From: Talpa occidentalis
Lineage: Eukaryota > Chordata > Mammalia > Eulipotyphla > Talpidae
Assembly (NCBI RefSeq): GCF_014898055.3
Contig: NW_023605083.1
Coordinates: 94,265,483 to 94,329,482 of the forward strand
DNA: 64,000 bases
Reading direction: 5' to 3'
Below the pieces are notes generated by a model. The model did not search any database, had not been told where the DNA came from, and worked only from the letters and a program-made list of their open reading frames with translations. The position numbers were made by a program, and so were the translations under genes. This document shows positions 45,521-56,569 of the stretch, piece by piece (within the stretch, counting starts at the first letter, position 1; every line of letters starts with the position of its first letter).

Positions 45521-45829
45521 CTGATGGAACACCCTCTCCTTTTAGAGATGAGGAAATTGAGGCCCAGAGAGCAAATCTGCAGCTCAACTGAGGCATCTTG
45601 CTACTCGTATTTCTATTTTAAATGCTTTGAGTGCTCACAGTTTGCCCTTTTAAATCTCACCATCTCCTTCTTGGATTCATTATGTATCTCTCAAATGGCT
45701 GAATGTCTTTGAATGTCTTCTTCCAGAGAGGATAGATGATATTACACTTTCTAAATCCTGGCATAAAAATGTCTTTCCGCTGCATTTTCACTCGGATGGC
45801 CACTTGGGTGTTATTACGCAGTACTGCCA

Positions 45830-45990
45830 GATCGTGGTGTGCACGCAAATCGCCCGGGGAACTTGTTAAATGCAGAGTCTGATAGAGAAGGTCTGGTGGA
45901 GGCTGTGATGCTACATTTCCAATTCTTACATGCTCCCAGGTGGAGCTGCGGCTGGTGGTTCGTGAGCCACATTTGGAGCAGCAAGAGTGA
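45830..45990 (+). repeat. MER5A-type hAT MITE
   Basis: 'gcccggggaacttgttaaatgcagagtctgatagagaaggtctggtgg', then 'tgctcccaggtggagctgcggctggtggttcgtgagccacatttgg', aligns in order with MER5A. Confidence 0.7.
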
Positions 45991-46564
45991 AGTGCTGCTG
46001 TTTCCGCCACCCGCCATCTGACTTCCTGACTGTCTTTGTCAAGTGTCTTTAGGGGATTTCTCCCTTCATGACCATCTCATCCTTAGCCACGGGGACGATG
46101 TGGTTATCAGAGGAGTGAAGTTCTATTTCCCCTGAGATGGAAACATTGAGAGGTGTGTTCCAGGGGCAGCCAGGAGGTGCTGTGACTGCTACAGGTTGAG
46201 AAGCTACCTGTTACTCCCAGCAAGGATGGAGAATTCCTACACTCTGAAATTAACTGCTATACCTAAAGATGTATACACAGAATTTCCCAGTTCTCTCGGG
46301 TAATAAATTTTCTTTTTTTTCTCCCTTTAGACTGATTTAATTGGGTGTAGGGTGAGTTAAAAAAACAGAGTTTTCTCAGTTTTTAGGCTGTTTTTTGCAT
46401 GTGCCTCCAGCACAGGTGGCCTAATAGTAGGATGTAGTCCGCATATGCAGAAAACAGTAACTAATATACATAGCCTTGATGTATAGTTCGCAGGTGCAAA
46501 ATATACTTGTGTAAACTAGGCCTAAATTTGGCCCTGTGCTGGCTTTGTCTATAAATCATATTAA
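45991..46564. other. Unique DNA, nothing recognised
   Basis: No exon or repeat could be supported. Confidence 0.4.
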
Positions 46565-46575
46565 AAGCTAATAGG

Positions 46576-46844
46576 GGGCTCCCTGGTGGCGCAGGGGTTA
46601 AGTCTCAGTGCTATCAAGTTATCACAAGCCACTGCAGCATGAGTTGGATCCCCGCCCAGGTAGGTGACCCACATGGCTCAGCAGACCTCTCCTGTCTCAC
46701 CCGCTGCCTGTCTTGCCCTCAGCAGTGTATTTCAGTCGATCCACCTGTTCTCCTACTCCATCTATGGTGCATCCTCTCATCTCCCGCACCCCAGGCCTGC
46801 ACCCCCATTCTTGTATGTATAAAAAATAAATCTTTAAAAAAGAG
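46576..46844 (+). mobile_element. tRNA-derived SINE (TCTCAGTGCTATCAAG type)
   Basis: Full-length SINE with the duplication AAGCTAATAGG at 46565-46575 and 46845-46855. The tail AATAAATCTTTAAAA retains both the AATAAA signal and the TCTTT terminator. Head variant 'ttaagtctcagtgctatcaag' is shared with 62820-63074. Confidence 0.92.
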
Positions 46845-46855
46845 AAGCTAATAGG

Positions 46856-47160
46856 GCTCCTGTGGGTATGGATGTTGGGGAGGTGGGCAGGTGGAGCTGA
46901 GCCACTGCTGCCTTTGCTGCTGCTACTGCTGCCAGGAGCCCAAGGGGGCCTGAGGGGCCTGCCACTGCTGGGGCTGGGTCCAGGCTGGGTAAGGGCTACT
47001 GCCACCTGAGCCACTGGGCCAGGCTGTCCCCACCAGATAGGCTGGACAGATAATGCTGATGTTCCCTGTGCATCTCCTGCTGCTATATAAAGACTGTTCT
47101 GGCCCTGCATATGGGCTTGCTGACCTGTTTTCTCATCTGCCACCCTTGAGAACCACTGGT
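46856..47160 (+). other. GC-rich block with TATA box, LTR-like (tentative)
   Basis: GCTGCT/CCACTGCT-rich sequence followed by CTATATAAAGAC (about 47083-47094), then 'ctgcatatgggcttgctgacctg' and '...gaaccactggttggcatcacaa'. The layout resembles an ERV LTR (U3, TATA, R/U5, then a primer-binding-like region). No AATAAA is in the expected place and no internal ORF is visible. The 148-residue minus frame across it is not convincing. Confidence 0.3.
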
Positions 47161-47284
47161 TGGCATCACAATATGGTAGTTGGCTTCCATCAATGTAAAT
47201 GATGGAGGATAAATCAGGAGAGTAATTATAAGACAGAAGCCATGATCTATTTATAACTTAATCTTCTTTGAAGTCACTCAGTAA

Positions 47285-47360
47285 GTCCAGACCATGCTCC
47301 AGGTGGGTGTGAATACCAGGAGGAGGTGATTATTGGCGGTCATCTTAGAAGCTGTCTACC
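47285..47360 (-). repeat. MLT1-like LTR remnant
   Basis: 'gaataccaggaggaggtgattattggcggtcatcttagaagctgtctaccaca' matches the reverse of the 5' start of MLT1-type LTRs. Short remnant. Confidence 0.5.
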
Positions 47361-47649
47361 ACAGAAACTCATTGAGATATAAGCTCTTCACTCTTGAAGG
47401 TACAAATTCCTCCCAAATGCCTTCTATTGTATTACTCATCAGAATTAAAGTCTTTCCTTTTATGGGGAGAAGGTGCACATTGGTTCTGCCTTGGCATTGG
47501 GTGATGGTCAGAGGCAAGAGTCAAGAAGAGACCACAAGGTTCAGATCCAAGTCTGGATGGAAAGATGACTTTGGTCTGTTCCTAAAAATCAGAAATTGCA
47601 TGGGGAAGGCTCAGATTCAGAGACAAAACATTTGTTAAGATGACTGTTG

Positions 47650-47917
47650 AAGACCTCCCTGGTGGCACAGGTGGTTGAGCACAGCACTGTGAAGCTATCG
47701 GCAACCTGTGTAGCACGGGTTCGATCCCGGCTGGCCTGCGAGAATCCCATATGGTGCAACAGACCTCTCCTGCCTTGCCTGCTGCTCCCCTCAGCAGTGT
47801 GTCTCATCAGTCAGCCTGTTCTGTTCCCCATTCTGTCTCTGGTGAATCCTCTCACCCTCCTGCGCATCTGTCCTGTACCCCGGTTCTTATATAAATAAAT
47901 AAATCTTTAAAAAAAAA
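47650..47917 (+). mobile_element. tRNA-derived SINE (divergent head)
   Basis: Full-length SINE between AAGATGACTGTTG (47637-47649) and AAGATGATTGTTG (47918-47930), one mismatch. The head differs from the other subfamilies ('gttgagcacagcactgtgaagctatcggc'). The internal promoter is the best preserved: A box TGGCACAGGTGG at 47663-47674 and B box GGTTCGATCCC at 47718-47728. The tail is AATAAATCTTTAAAA. Confidence 0.94.
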
Positions 47918-47930
47918 AAGATGATTGTTG

Positions 47931-50900
47931 GATATACAGCATTTCAAAAGTCAAATTGATCAACAGTTTTAAGTTTTAAGGGAGTTATAACATCAGAGGA
48001 ATTCCAAACCTAGCAAGGAGGGCCTGTGTCTCCTAGACCTATCATCTGCCCTACAGAAGATGGTGTGCTATATGGGTTTGTCACTAATTCTCCTTTGTAC
48101 CCCCATCAGGTGTGGCCTGGAAGATGATGGCTGAGAGAGCAGAAAGTAGCCGTCTGATCATTATAGAATGAGGAACTCGTTCCCTATCAGACTTAAGGTC
48201 TTTTTCTCCCTAGGAGGAGCTGTTAAGGCCCAAAGTTACCTGAAGAAAATTTCCCTCCTTTCCTTCTCAATCAGTTATTATTATGTTACACCTGTTTTCT
48301 CTCTGTCATTGTAACATTAGGCTTTTCAGAAGTGACTCAATTAGTTGGGTTGTGGGAGTTTGGGGGACACAACCATGACCTTCAACAGGAAGGAAAACCT
48401 TTTGGAGATCCTGGACTTCTAGGCAGATGCAGTGACCACATGAGATTCTGGGCTGTCTTCTGGGGCAAAGGTTATGGATGTTTTATTATGTCTTGGATTA
48501 ATTTCATGTTTGTTGGGATCAGTTTTTGGAAAATGAATACAAAGGACGAAAGCACCAGAGGGTGAGTTGACAAGCAGAGCACAGTGAAATACAGCAGCTA
48601 TGGAATGATTTCCCATGTCCTGTCACCATGGTCTTTTGGGGAACTTCTCACCTGCTCTATGAGATAATGTCAGACAGTCAATCAGAATGTTTTGCTCTTC
48701 TTCCTAAGGGCTTCTGTTAGAAGCATCTTAACTAAAACTAATGCCTAAAGAATATTTTGGTCTTACCCTTTTTCCTCCCTAACTTTGTTATTTACCTTGG
48801 GCATTCATGTTTCAGTAGGTAATTTTGAAGTTAATATGTTTTTAGAAATTAGGAAGATAAGGAACCTGTTTAAACTATCTTATTTTAAGTTTAAGATATA
48901 TCTGTATTTAGTAAATACTCTAATGCTCATTGAAGGCTTTTAACCTGCAGCTCAGGTCTTCAGTTTAAGGAGATTTTTCTTTTGTTAAATTGTTAGTATT
49001 TACTTCTGCTCTACTTGTCTTATTATCTCCATCCAATGCACCATTAATCTGCAGTTTGGATCTCATATCTATTTGTAGCTCCTCTTCTTTCATGATTTTA
49101 TTTTTTATCTTCCTTTTGATTTTGAGTGAGCTTCTCTGGATTGTCCACATTGTTGATGTGATTTTTTTGTGTGCTGTGATTCTTTATCTTTTATGCACTA
49201 AAAAAAATCTCTTCACATATTTAATAGTAACATTCTCTGTTTCTCCCATCTAGTTTCCTTTTTATATCTTCCTCTTAGCAGCTGCCTTTTGATCTTGCTG
49301 TGTTGTCCTTTGCCTTAATAGTGTTGACAATATAAGACAAATGTCCAAAATTTATATCTGTTTCCTGCAGTAAAAGTTTTCAAAAATTATGCTCCTCTAT
49401 TGCGTTGTAAGTATTATACTATCCATCTGTGTTTAGGATCTTTTCATAGGTCCTATATTATTTTGTTTCTATTTTTTTCATTTTGAACAATAAAGCTTCT
49501 ATGTATGTCTGGAATTGTTCACCAAAGTCTAAACTGGATGAGTAATTCTTCTGAAATCATCTCATTGAGTTCTTAAGCTTGAGGGTAGCCTAAGGACTGG
49601 GGAGAGAACTAAATATTTGGACAATGTCAGAAGGCCAGATTTATGAATAGGCAGTGCTTTTTGGATGAAGCCAGCAGGTTGGACACCTTGTCATTAAATA
49701 GTTTCATTCTCAGCCACCATATTGTTTAATGGAATAGTGCCCATTGTTTGGTGCAGCTGTCCTTACAATTCCCCATTGCTCTTCCTGGAAGTGCAACCCT
49801 CTACATCAGGAAGAAGTTCCTAGTTCCCATAAGCGCTCCCACTAATCTTTACACGACACACAAAATATACTAATATTCACCAAATTTTCAATTGTGAATG
49901 TGCTAACCCACACATAATATGTAACTCACATATAAACTTTCATGTTAATTAATTGCTCCTTGCTATACCTGGAATAGATGATATATCTTCTTTTTTCTTC
50001 CAATTACTAGTCTTCCATGAATGCCTAGCCCATTGGTCCTCTTCCCTGCCAAGCATATCGCATTTCTGCAGCTAGAGTGATTTTTCCTATTGCCCCATGT
50101 ACAAAGTTCTACTTCAGCATTCAGTAAGTTGCTTATTCTTCCATTTTCCCACTTAGCGTATGAGTTCTATGTTGTTTAGGATGTGTTTTATTCATCTCTA
50201 TTATCCTGTCTGTGTTACTGACATCTGAACTGACAGACAGTTCAATGTGTGTAAATGAACTGGTTGAGAAGACTTACGCACCATAAAGGAGCATTTTCAA
50301 ACTTAAGATACTTTCTTATCTTTGGCGTGAGAAAGAACCTGGTGGTCTGCTCAGATGCTCAGGTTTGACTGAATGTTGGCGTTTCAGTTCTTTTCTATGC
50401 CCTTTTCTCTTTTCTGTGTCTCTTGCCTACAACTGGCCTTCTGCCATGTGAAACCGTGGGATAGTTGACAACTCCAAGCACATTGTCTTCTGCTTCTCAC
50501 AGGCACTTGTGTTTGCCTCCGTCTTCTCCTGTCCCTAACTCTTCAAAAACAAGCCCTGTTCTCTGTTAATTGGAAGAGGCTTTTAACTTTGAAAATACGA
50601 CACACTTTCTCATGTCTTCCTTGTTATAAATCACACCATAGAGCTAGGTGCCTGTCTTTCCTTCCTGACAGAAATGGAGAATTGAATATGCCTCTCTGCT
50701 AGGCATACTTTATTTTCAACATTTCAACCAAATGTCATCAGAGAGACAGCAGAATTTCTTTCTTTCAAGAATCCTGTCTAATGGTTTTGGAGGAAAGACT
50801 GAGATGATGCCTGGTGTTAATTATACTTTTGCCTAGAATTGAGTGATACACTCAGGAGTTATCAAATGACAGAGACTGTATGCCTTTATATGTTTAGATG

Positions 50901-50935
50901 CAGAAAGTACCTCCAATAAACAAGAGGTTACTTTT
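47931..50935. other. Mostly unique AT-rich DNA
   Basis: No exon supported. The segment 48950-49560 is T-rich on this strand and may be a very old antisense LINE, but I could not align it. No young SINE occurs here. Confidence 0.4.
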
Positions 50936-51110
50936 TTGTTATTCAGAGCTACAGTCTTTTTCTTTTGTCATGTCTCTATTAAGTTGTAATTGTTATTGTG
51001 TATATTATTGTGTATTTGGAAAATTGCGCATATTTAAAGTGTACAATTTGATAAATCTTGGCAAGTCTGTAAAACCATTACTATGATCAAAATAATCTAC
51101 ATGGACATGA
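50936..51110 (-). repeat. Old L1M fragment
   Basis: 'gcgcatatttaaagtgtacaatttgataaatcttgg...gtaaaaccattactatgatcaaaataat' is a well-known ancient L1-associated segment, here in the antisense orientation as I recall it. Confidence 0.5.
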
Positions 51111-52299
51111 ATTTGTATAGTTCTTAGGGGTTTACATGCTACCAGGATCTAGGTGTCAACATCCACAGGGCTAATAAATTTAATTTTTATCTATTGTACA
51201 CATTGGTTATTGTTGTTATTGTCATTGTTTGCCAGTTGGCCTTTAAGCTCTTCTTATATAAAAGCTCTTCTTCTTTTATATTCTTTGCTATGATAATTGT
51301 CAGTACTGGGATGATTTTTGCAGTTAATCTACACACACTATACGTATTTTGGGGGAAGTTGTAGTCCTGCCCTTCATATCACAGAATCATGGCTTTCTGA
51401 TCAGCCAAGTCTTTATTCAGAACCTTTGGGGATCCCCCATCACCTTCATTCTAACCAAAACTTCAAGCATGTGATTGGAAGTGAGTGTCTGACAATCTTT
51501 TCTCTCCCAGCTTCATAACCCTTCACACATATAGACAATAGAGTCTTCTTTCCTCTTAATTACACTTTCTTCACTAACCAGCCAGTGGTAATAACCACAG
51601 GGACTTTAGTTTTCAGCTAACACACTGGAAAAAAATCTTTGTTTTATCATCAGTTTTCTCATCTGATAAACACCAAGGTTGTAATTGTTTCTTGGAAAGC
51701 AAAGGAAAAAAATGTAGTCTGGATGATAATAGGTCATCATATGGGTTTAATCTGAGTGCAGTATTGAAACAGTATTGAAATTTTGTATCAGAATACAAGG
51801 TTGTCACTCAGATTCCCTGCCTCACAAGGGATAATTACAATTTTCCCAGACAAATATTGCAGATTAAGTAAAAATGATAACATCTCTCAATGACTTTGCA
51901 GTCATTTGTTTGATGAATAGAACAGAACCATTTCTCCATAGGACTATAGAAATGGATTTACAAATGCTGTTTGTTTGAAAAAGCAGGTCATTTTCTGGGG
52001 CTTGGAAATCTTTTTGCCGTGGATAGACTCTGAAAGGTGTGCTAATTATGATGTGATGTGTTTTCTTGTGGTGTTCTTATGGTAGATTCACTGCCTCATT
52101 TACCAAAGGCTGGAACTACTACAGGATCTAACAAAGTTTGGGAGAACTATGTGTCTCTGACATGAGGGTGGTTTGAAAAGAGGTGGGGAGTGAGGAATGG
52201 AAGGGGGGAGGTTGATTATAGAATAGAAGATGGCAATGGAGTTTCCAAGAATGAAAATCAATGAATACAGAAATGGTTATATGGGGTTATTTTTGGTGA
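51111..52299. other. Unique DNA, nothing recognised
   Basis: No exon or repeat could be supported. Confidence 0.4.
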
Positions 52300-52830
52300 C
52301 TATTGCTGCATGATCAACTATCCAAAACTTTAGTGGCACAAAACAACTTAAATTAGATTCACAAATTCTGTGGGTTCAGCACTGATGGGAGTGGTTTGTC
52401 TTTGTTCCAAGATATCTGGGAACTCAGCTGGGAAGACCTAGTGACTGGGAACTGGGATCATCTGGAGTTGTCTTCACTTTGATGTCTGGTGGCTGATGTT
52501 AACTACAAACTATGATCTCAGCTGGGACTACCTTGACAGGAATGCCTGTACAAGTATTTTATACATAACCTGGACTTCCATACAACATGGCAGCCTTGGG
52601 GTAGTCAGATTTCATATAGGGAATCATAGTTTCCATTATGAATATTCCAGTGAACAAGGTGAAAGTTGTATCGGCTTTTAGGACACAAATTTGGAAAACA
52701 CAAAACAGCTCTTCTGCTCTACTTTTTTAGGTCAAAGTTGTCACACCCCTGTCAGGATTCAAATGGGAGGTAGTCTTCCTGCTGGGAGGAGTGTCAAAGA
52801 ACTGGGGGGGATATGTTTTGAAACCATCAC
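52300..52830 (-). repeat. MLT1-like MaLR LTR
   Basis: It begins with the reverse of an MLT1 3' end ('actattgctgcatgatcaactatccaaaactttagtggcacaaaacaac'), has 'ctgtgggttcagc' and 'aactcagctggg' segments, and finishes with 'gattcaaatgggaggtagtcttcctgctgggaggagtgtcaaa'. About 530 bp, near full length. Confidence 0.75.
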
Positions 52831-53096
52831 AGTTTTGTAGTTTACTTCACCTATCACATTCTAAGGTCCTGACAAATTCTCCAGGGATCTTAAAGTAGAC
52901 TTTATTCAGAATGAATTTCAATCTGTTTCAATAAGTAGCTGTTGAATATGTAAATATGGGAGTTCACATTACAAAGCTTGAATTTTCGTGATAAAATGAT
53001 AAAATGTGGAGAGGGACTGAATTTGAAGATCAAAGTATATAGAAAAATGCCATACATTCATCAAGAGAGAAATAAAAGATCAAGAAGTGCAGTATA

Positions 53097-54095
53097 GGGC
53101 ACTCTCCGACCGGCAGAGAGGAGGAAACAACAAACCAAAACGCCCAGCAAGAAAACGGATGCAGCAAGTGGGACTGTGAGTAGAAAGGAACTATTTCAGC
53201 CACCACACCCCGTGAACGGGAGCTGAGGCGAACCCCGCAGGATTCGCCGCGCCAGCGAGCGAACGGCTCCGGGCGCCATTAGAGAAGAACAAAGACCCCG
53301 GGAGACGCGCACACAGCCCGGGCTGCCGGTAAGCTGGCGCGGGAAAGCGGCTCGCTGGGCGCACTTGAAAAGCAAGTGCAGACCTGGATCGCGGCTGCCC
53401 AGGTCCCCGCGCCTGCGACCTAGGCTTGCGGGGAGACGACCTAGGCTTGCGGGGAGACGCGCGGAGGTCCTCACTGAGGTGAAGGTCCCTCCCTGAGTGA
53501 GCAGGAACCAGGCGCCCAGGTACGGGAGCGGTGCAAAAGGCGCCATTCCCGCGCCACTGAACTGGGCTACAGCCCGCGTCCTGGAACTGAGGGCTTTGAA
53601 CTGAGACCCGGGGCACGAAAATTCGGGGCGTGGTTTCTCCACGACGGTGGGGCACAAGGCAGACACAGCACCCCAAAGCTGTTGAGGTGTACCCTACCAT
53701 TCCCGCTCTGTTCTCTGTCCCACGGGGTGGGGGGAGGCGAAAAACAGCCCCCCAAGGACAATAGGAGAGATCTCTGGCGCCACCTTAGCGACCAGGAAAA
53801 AAAAAGTCACTAACACCCTATAAAACAGGACATTTCTTAAGACTGCTTGAAAAGGGCAGGTTTCTGGAGGACCCAGTGGCCAGCCGGGAAGTTATTCCAC
53901 GCCAGGCCCCTTCCGACCAGCAGTCTGAGCCCACAGAGGGAGCAGGCACCCACGTCCGGGGCAGACCGGGTGCGCAGAAGAGTGTGCCTGAAACCGGAGG
54001 CACAGGGACTGCATCCCGCTTCGCCATTTGAGAACAGGGATATTTCTTCAGTAAAAACTGCCTAAAACCAGCAGAAGCTCCCCCAGAAGACAGAG
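53097..54095 (+). promoter_or_regulatory. L1 5' UTR/internal promoter
   Basis: About 1 kb, GC- and CpG-rich, immediately upstream of ORF1. In other L1 lineages this region holds the internal Pol II sense promoter and sometimes an antisense promoter. A 21-bp tandem duplication (53417-53437 and 53438-53458) lies inside. Two overlapping antisense frames (169 and 156 residues) span 53191-53700. Confidence 0.75.
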
Positions 54096-55121
54096 ATGGC
54101 TCCTGGAAGAGCCAGAGGGGAGCGGAGAAGTTCACCCAAGATGTCAGTCAGTCCGAGCAACACAGTGTCCCAACGCATACGACAAATTAGAAAACAGACA
54201 GTAGGGAGTAGAAGAACCACACGCAACCTAAAAACTCCTCAGGAAAGAAGCACACCACAAAAAGAAAACCCACTCCCCAGATTGCAACGACAGCAACTTG
54301 GAAGAACTTCTGAGCCTTCCAGAAAGAGAATTTAAAATTGCCATGATTAAAAAGTGATAGATCAGAAGAAGGAAATTGAGTCCCTAAAGAGGGAAGTAAG
54401 AGAAATGCAGGAGATCAAAGAATTAATGGAGGAACTAAAGAACTCTGGGAAAAGCAATGAAAGCAGAATAGATGAAATGGAAAACGAATAAGTAATCTTG
54501 AAGACACAGAAATAAAAAGACCAAAACAGAAAAGGAAAGAGAAGTACGAAGGAAAAGAATGAAGAAAGACTTCGGGAACTATCTGACTCCATGAGGAAAG
54601 GAATATAAGAGTTATAGGAATTCCAGAAGGAGAGGAGAGAGATGTAGGAACAGAGAAAATATTTATGGATATAATTGAAGAGAACTTCCCAAATGAGAAG
54701 AAGGAGCTGAAAATTGATATACAAGAAGCAAGAAGAACACCAAACTTCCAACGACGAAAGGAAAAACACAGCAAGACACATAATAGTAAAGCTCCCAAGA
54801 ATCCAGGACAAGGAAAAAATAATGAAGCTGACAAGAGGGAAGAAACAGATAACATTCAAAGGAAAACCAATCAGGCTGACATCAGACTTCTCTGAAGAAA
54901 CACTACGGGCAAGGAGAGAGTGGAGGGACATAGTCAACAGACTCCAAGAAAACAGATGCCAACCAAGAATACTCTATCCCGCAAAGCTCTCTTTCCTCCA
55001 TGAAGAAAGAATATGGACCTTCCCAGACAAAGAGAAACTCCGGAATTTCATTGCGACTAAACCCCACTCCACAAAAATACTACAAGGAATCCTAAAGCCA
55101 GAACCTCAGAGGGACGAATAA
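54096..55121 (+). pseudogene. L1 ORF1 (RNA-binding chaperone), frameshifted
   Basis: LINE-1 ORF1 encodes the trimeric RNA-binding protein that packages L1 RNA. Its expected domain order is visible: a basic N-terminus (Met at 54096, open to a stop at 54333-54335), a Glu/Lys/Leu-rich coiled coil (about 54370-54490, ending in a stop in its own frame), an RRM-like domain (about 54600-54780) and a C-terminal domain (to TAA 55119-55121). Each block sits in a different frame. At least three indels break the protein: before the first stop, between coiled coil and RRM, and near 54765. The C-terminal domain is the longest intact stretch, about 120 residues. The 191- and 146-residue hydrophobic frames on the opposite strand are shadows of the Lys/Glu-rich coding strand. 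Confidence 0.88.
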
Positions 55122-55196
55122 CAACGAAAGAAGACCAAAAAAAAAAAAAAGTTATTAAAAGAATAAATAAATAAAATCAAAGGAAAGACAAACATA

Positions 55197-56469
55197 ATGG
55201 CAAATACAGATGCTAACATATCAATATTAACTCTAAATGTAAATGGACTAAACTCTTCAATAAAAGACACAGAGTTGCAGCCTGGATTAAGAAACAAAAC
55301 CCAACCTTTGCTGTCTCCAGGAACACATTTAGCTACAAAAGATAAAAATAGGCTCAAAGTCAAAGGATGGAAAACATCCTACAAGCAAATGGGCCAAAAA
55401 GAAAGCAGGAACAGCTATACTTATATCAGATAAAACAGACTTCAAACTCAAAAAAAAAAAAGAGACCCCAATGGTCACTACATGATGATTAAGGGGACAA
55501 TACTTCAAGAAGAAATAACACTCATTAACATATACTCACCAAACGAAAGAGCACCAAAATATATCAGACAACTGTTGTCCTCTCTGAAAACAGACATCAG
55601 AGAAAACACATATGTAGTGGAGACTTCAACACACCACTATCAACAATGGATAGATCAACAAGACAAAAAATAAGTAAAGAAACTAAAGCTCTAAATAAGG
55701 ACCTAGAGCATTTGGGCTTAACAGACATCTATAGAACACTAAACCCAAAAAAAACGGAGTACACATTTTTCTCAAGCGCACACGGATCATTCTCCAGGAT
55801 CGATCACATACTGGGGCACAAGACAAACATCAACAGATACACCAAGATTGAATCATACCAACCATCTTTTCTGACCGACGAAGGCATCAAACTAGAAAAA
55901 AATCATAAAAAAGAAGGCAAGGAACTATCCTACCTCATGGAGATTAAAAGCCACATTACTGGAAGACCACTGGACTAACAAGGAGATCAAAGAAGAAATT
56001 AAAAAATTCTTTGAATTGAATGACAAGGAGACACCAATATCCTAAATGTGTATGGCTGCAGCAAAAGCAGTAATAGAGGAAAATATATAGCAATAGAAGC
56101 TCACATCAAAAACAAGAAAGAACTCAAAGAAACAACCTAATCTCGAAGCTCAAAGATCTAGAAAAAGAACAACAAAAAAACCCCAGAACCAGTAGAAGAA
56201 AAGAAATAAATAATAAAACCAAAGCAGAAATAAATGAATTGAAACTAAAAAAACAATCCAAAAGATCAATGAAACCAAGAGCTGGTTCTTTGAAAAAATA
56301 AATAAAAATAGAAAACCCCTAGCCAGGCTCACAAAGGAATAAAAGGAAAGCACAAAAATACACAGAATCATAAATGAAAGAGGAGAAAATCACAACGGAC
56401 ACAGCAGAAATCAAAAGAATAATCAGTAACTACTATGAACAGTTATATGGAAACACAGTTCAACAATCT
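55197..56469 (+). pseudogene. L1 ORF2 (endonuclease/RT), frameshifted, 3' end in gap
   Basis: The Met at 55197 begins the apurinic/apyrimidinic-like endonuclease domain, with the N-terminal LTLNVNGLN motif (catalytic Asn) in frame. The frame shifts around the expected E43 block (about 55308-55325), so that segment reads PLLSPG before in-frame homology resumes at THLATK. The codons of the GDFN motif are present at 55619-55630 but out of the surrounding open frame. The RIDHILGHK segment (about 55797-55825) is intact. The final S/T-D-H motif reads T-D-E (55874-55882), apparently from loss of the His codon. The RT domain onset (IIS-YYEQLY) appears just before the gap. Non-functional. Confidence 0.88.
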
Positions 56470-56569
56470 NNNNNNNNNNNNNNNNNNNNNNNNNNNNNNN
56501 NNNNNNNNNNNNNNNNNNNNNNNNNNNNNNNNNNNNNNNNNNNNNNNNNNNNNNNNNNNNNNNNNNNNN
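56470..56569. other. Assembly gap (100 N)
   Basis: Exactly 100 Ns, the conventional placeholder for a gap of unknown size. It starts inside L1 ORF2 and ends in non-L1 sequence, so real missing sequence is probably the remaining L1 (of order 2.5-3 kb if full length) plus the right TSD. Confidence 0.99.

Larger units (their letters stand above)
53097..56469 (+). mobile_element. L1 LINE, 5'-complete, frameshifted, truncated by assembly gap
   Basis: The 5' portion of a long L1: a GC-rich 5' UTR (53097-54095), ORF1 (54096-55121), a 75-bp inter-ORF spacer, and ORF2 from 55197 to the assembly gap at 56470. CpG density in the 5' UTR is high against an AT-rich background, consistent with a relatively young promoter-bearing insertion. 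Both ORFs carry several frameshifts and stops, so the copy is inactive. The remainder of ORF2, the 3' UTR and the right TSD must lie within the N gap, since sequence after the gap is not L1. Confidence 0.9.

Noticed and set aside
47650..47730. tRNA-like head with A and B boxes
   Set aside because: No tRNA cloverleaf can be completed. It is the tRNA-derived head of a SINE, not a tRNA gene.
54362..54937. 191-residue minus-strand hydrophobic ORF resembling a membrane protein
   Set aside because: It is the antisense of Lys/Glu-rich L1 ORF1. The complement of AAA/GAA codons reads as Phe/Leu/Ser, mimicking membrane segments.
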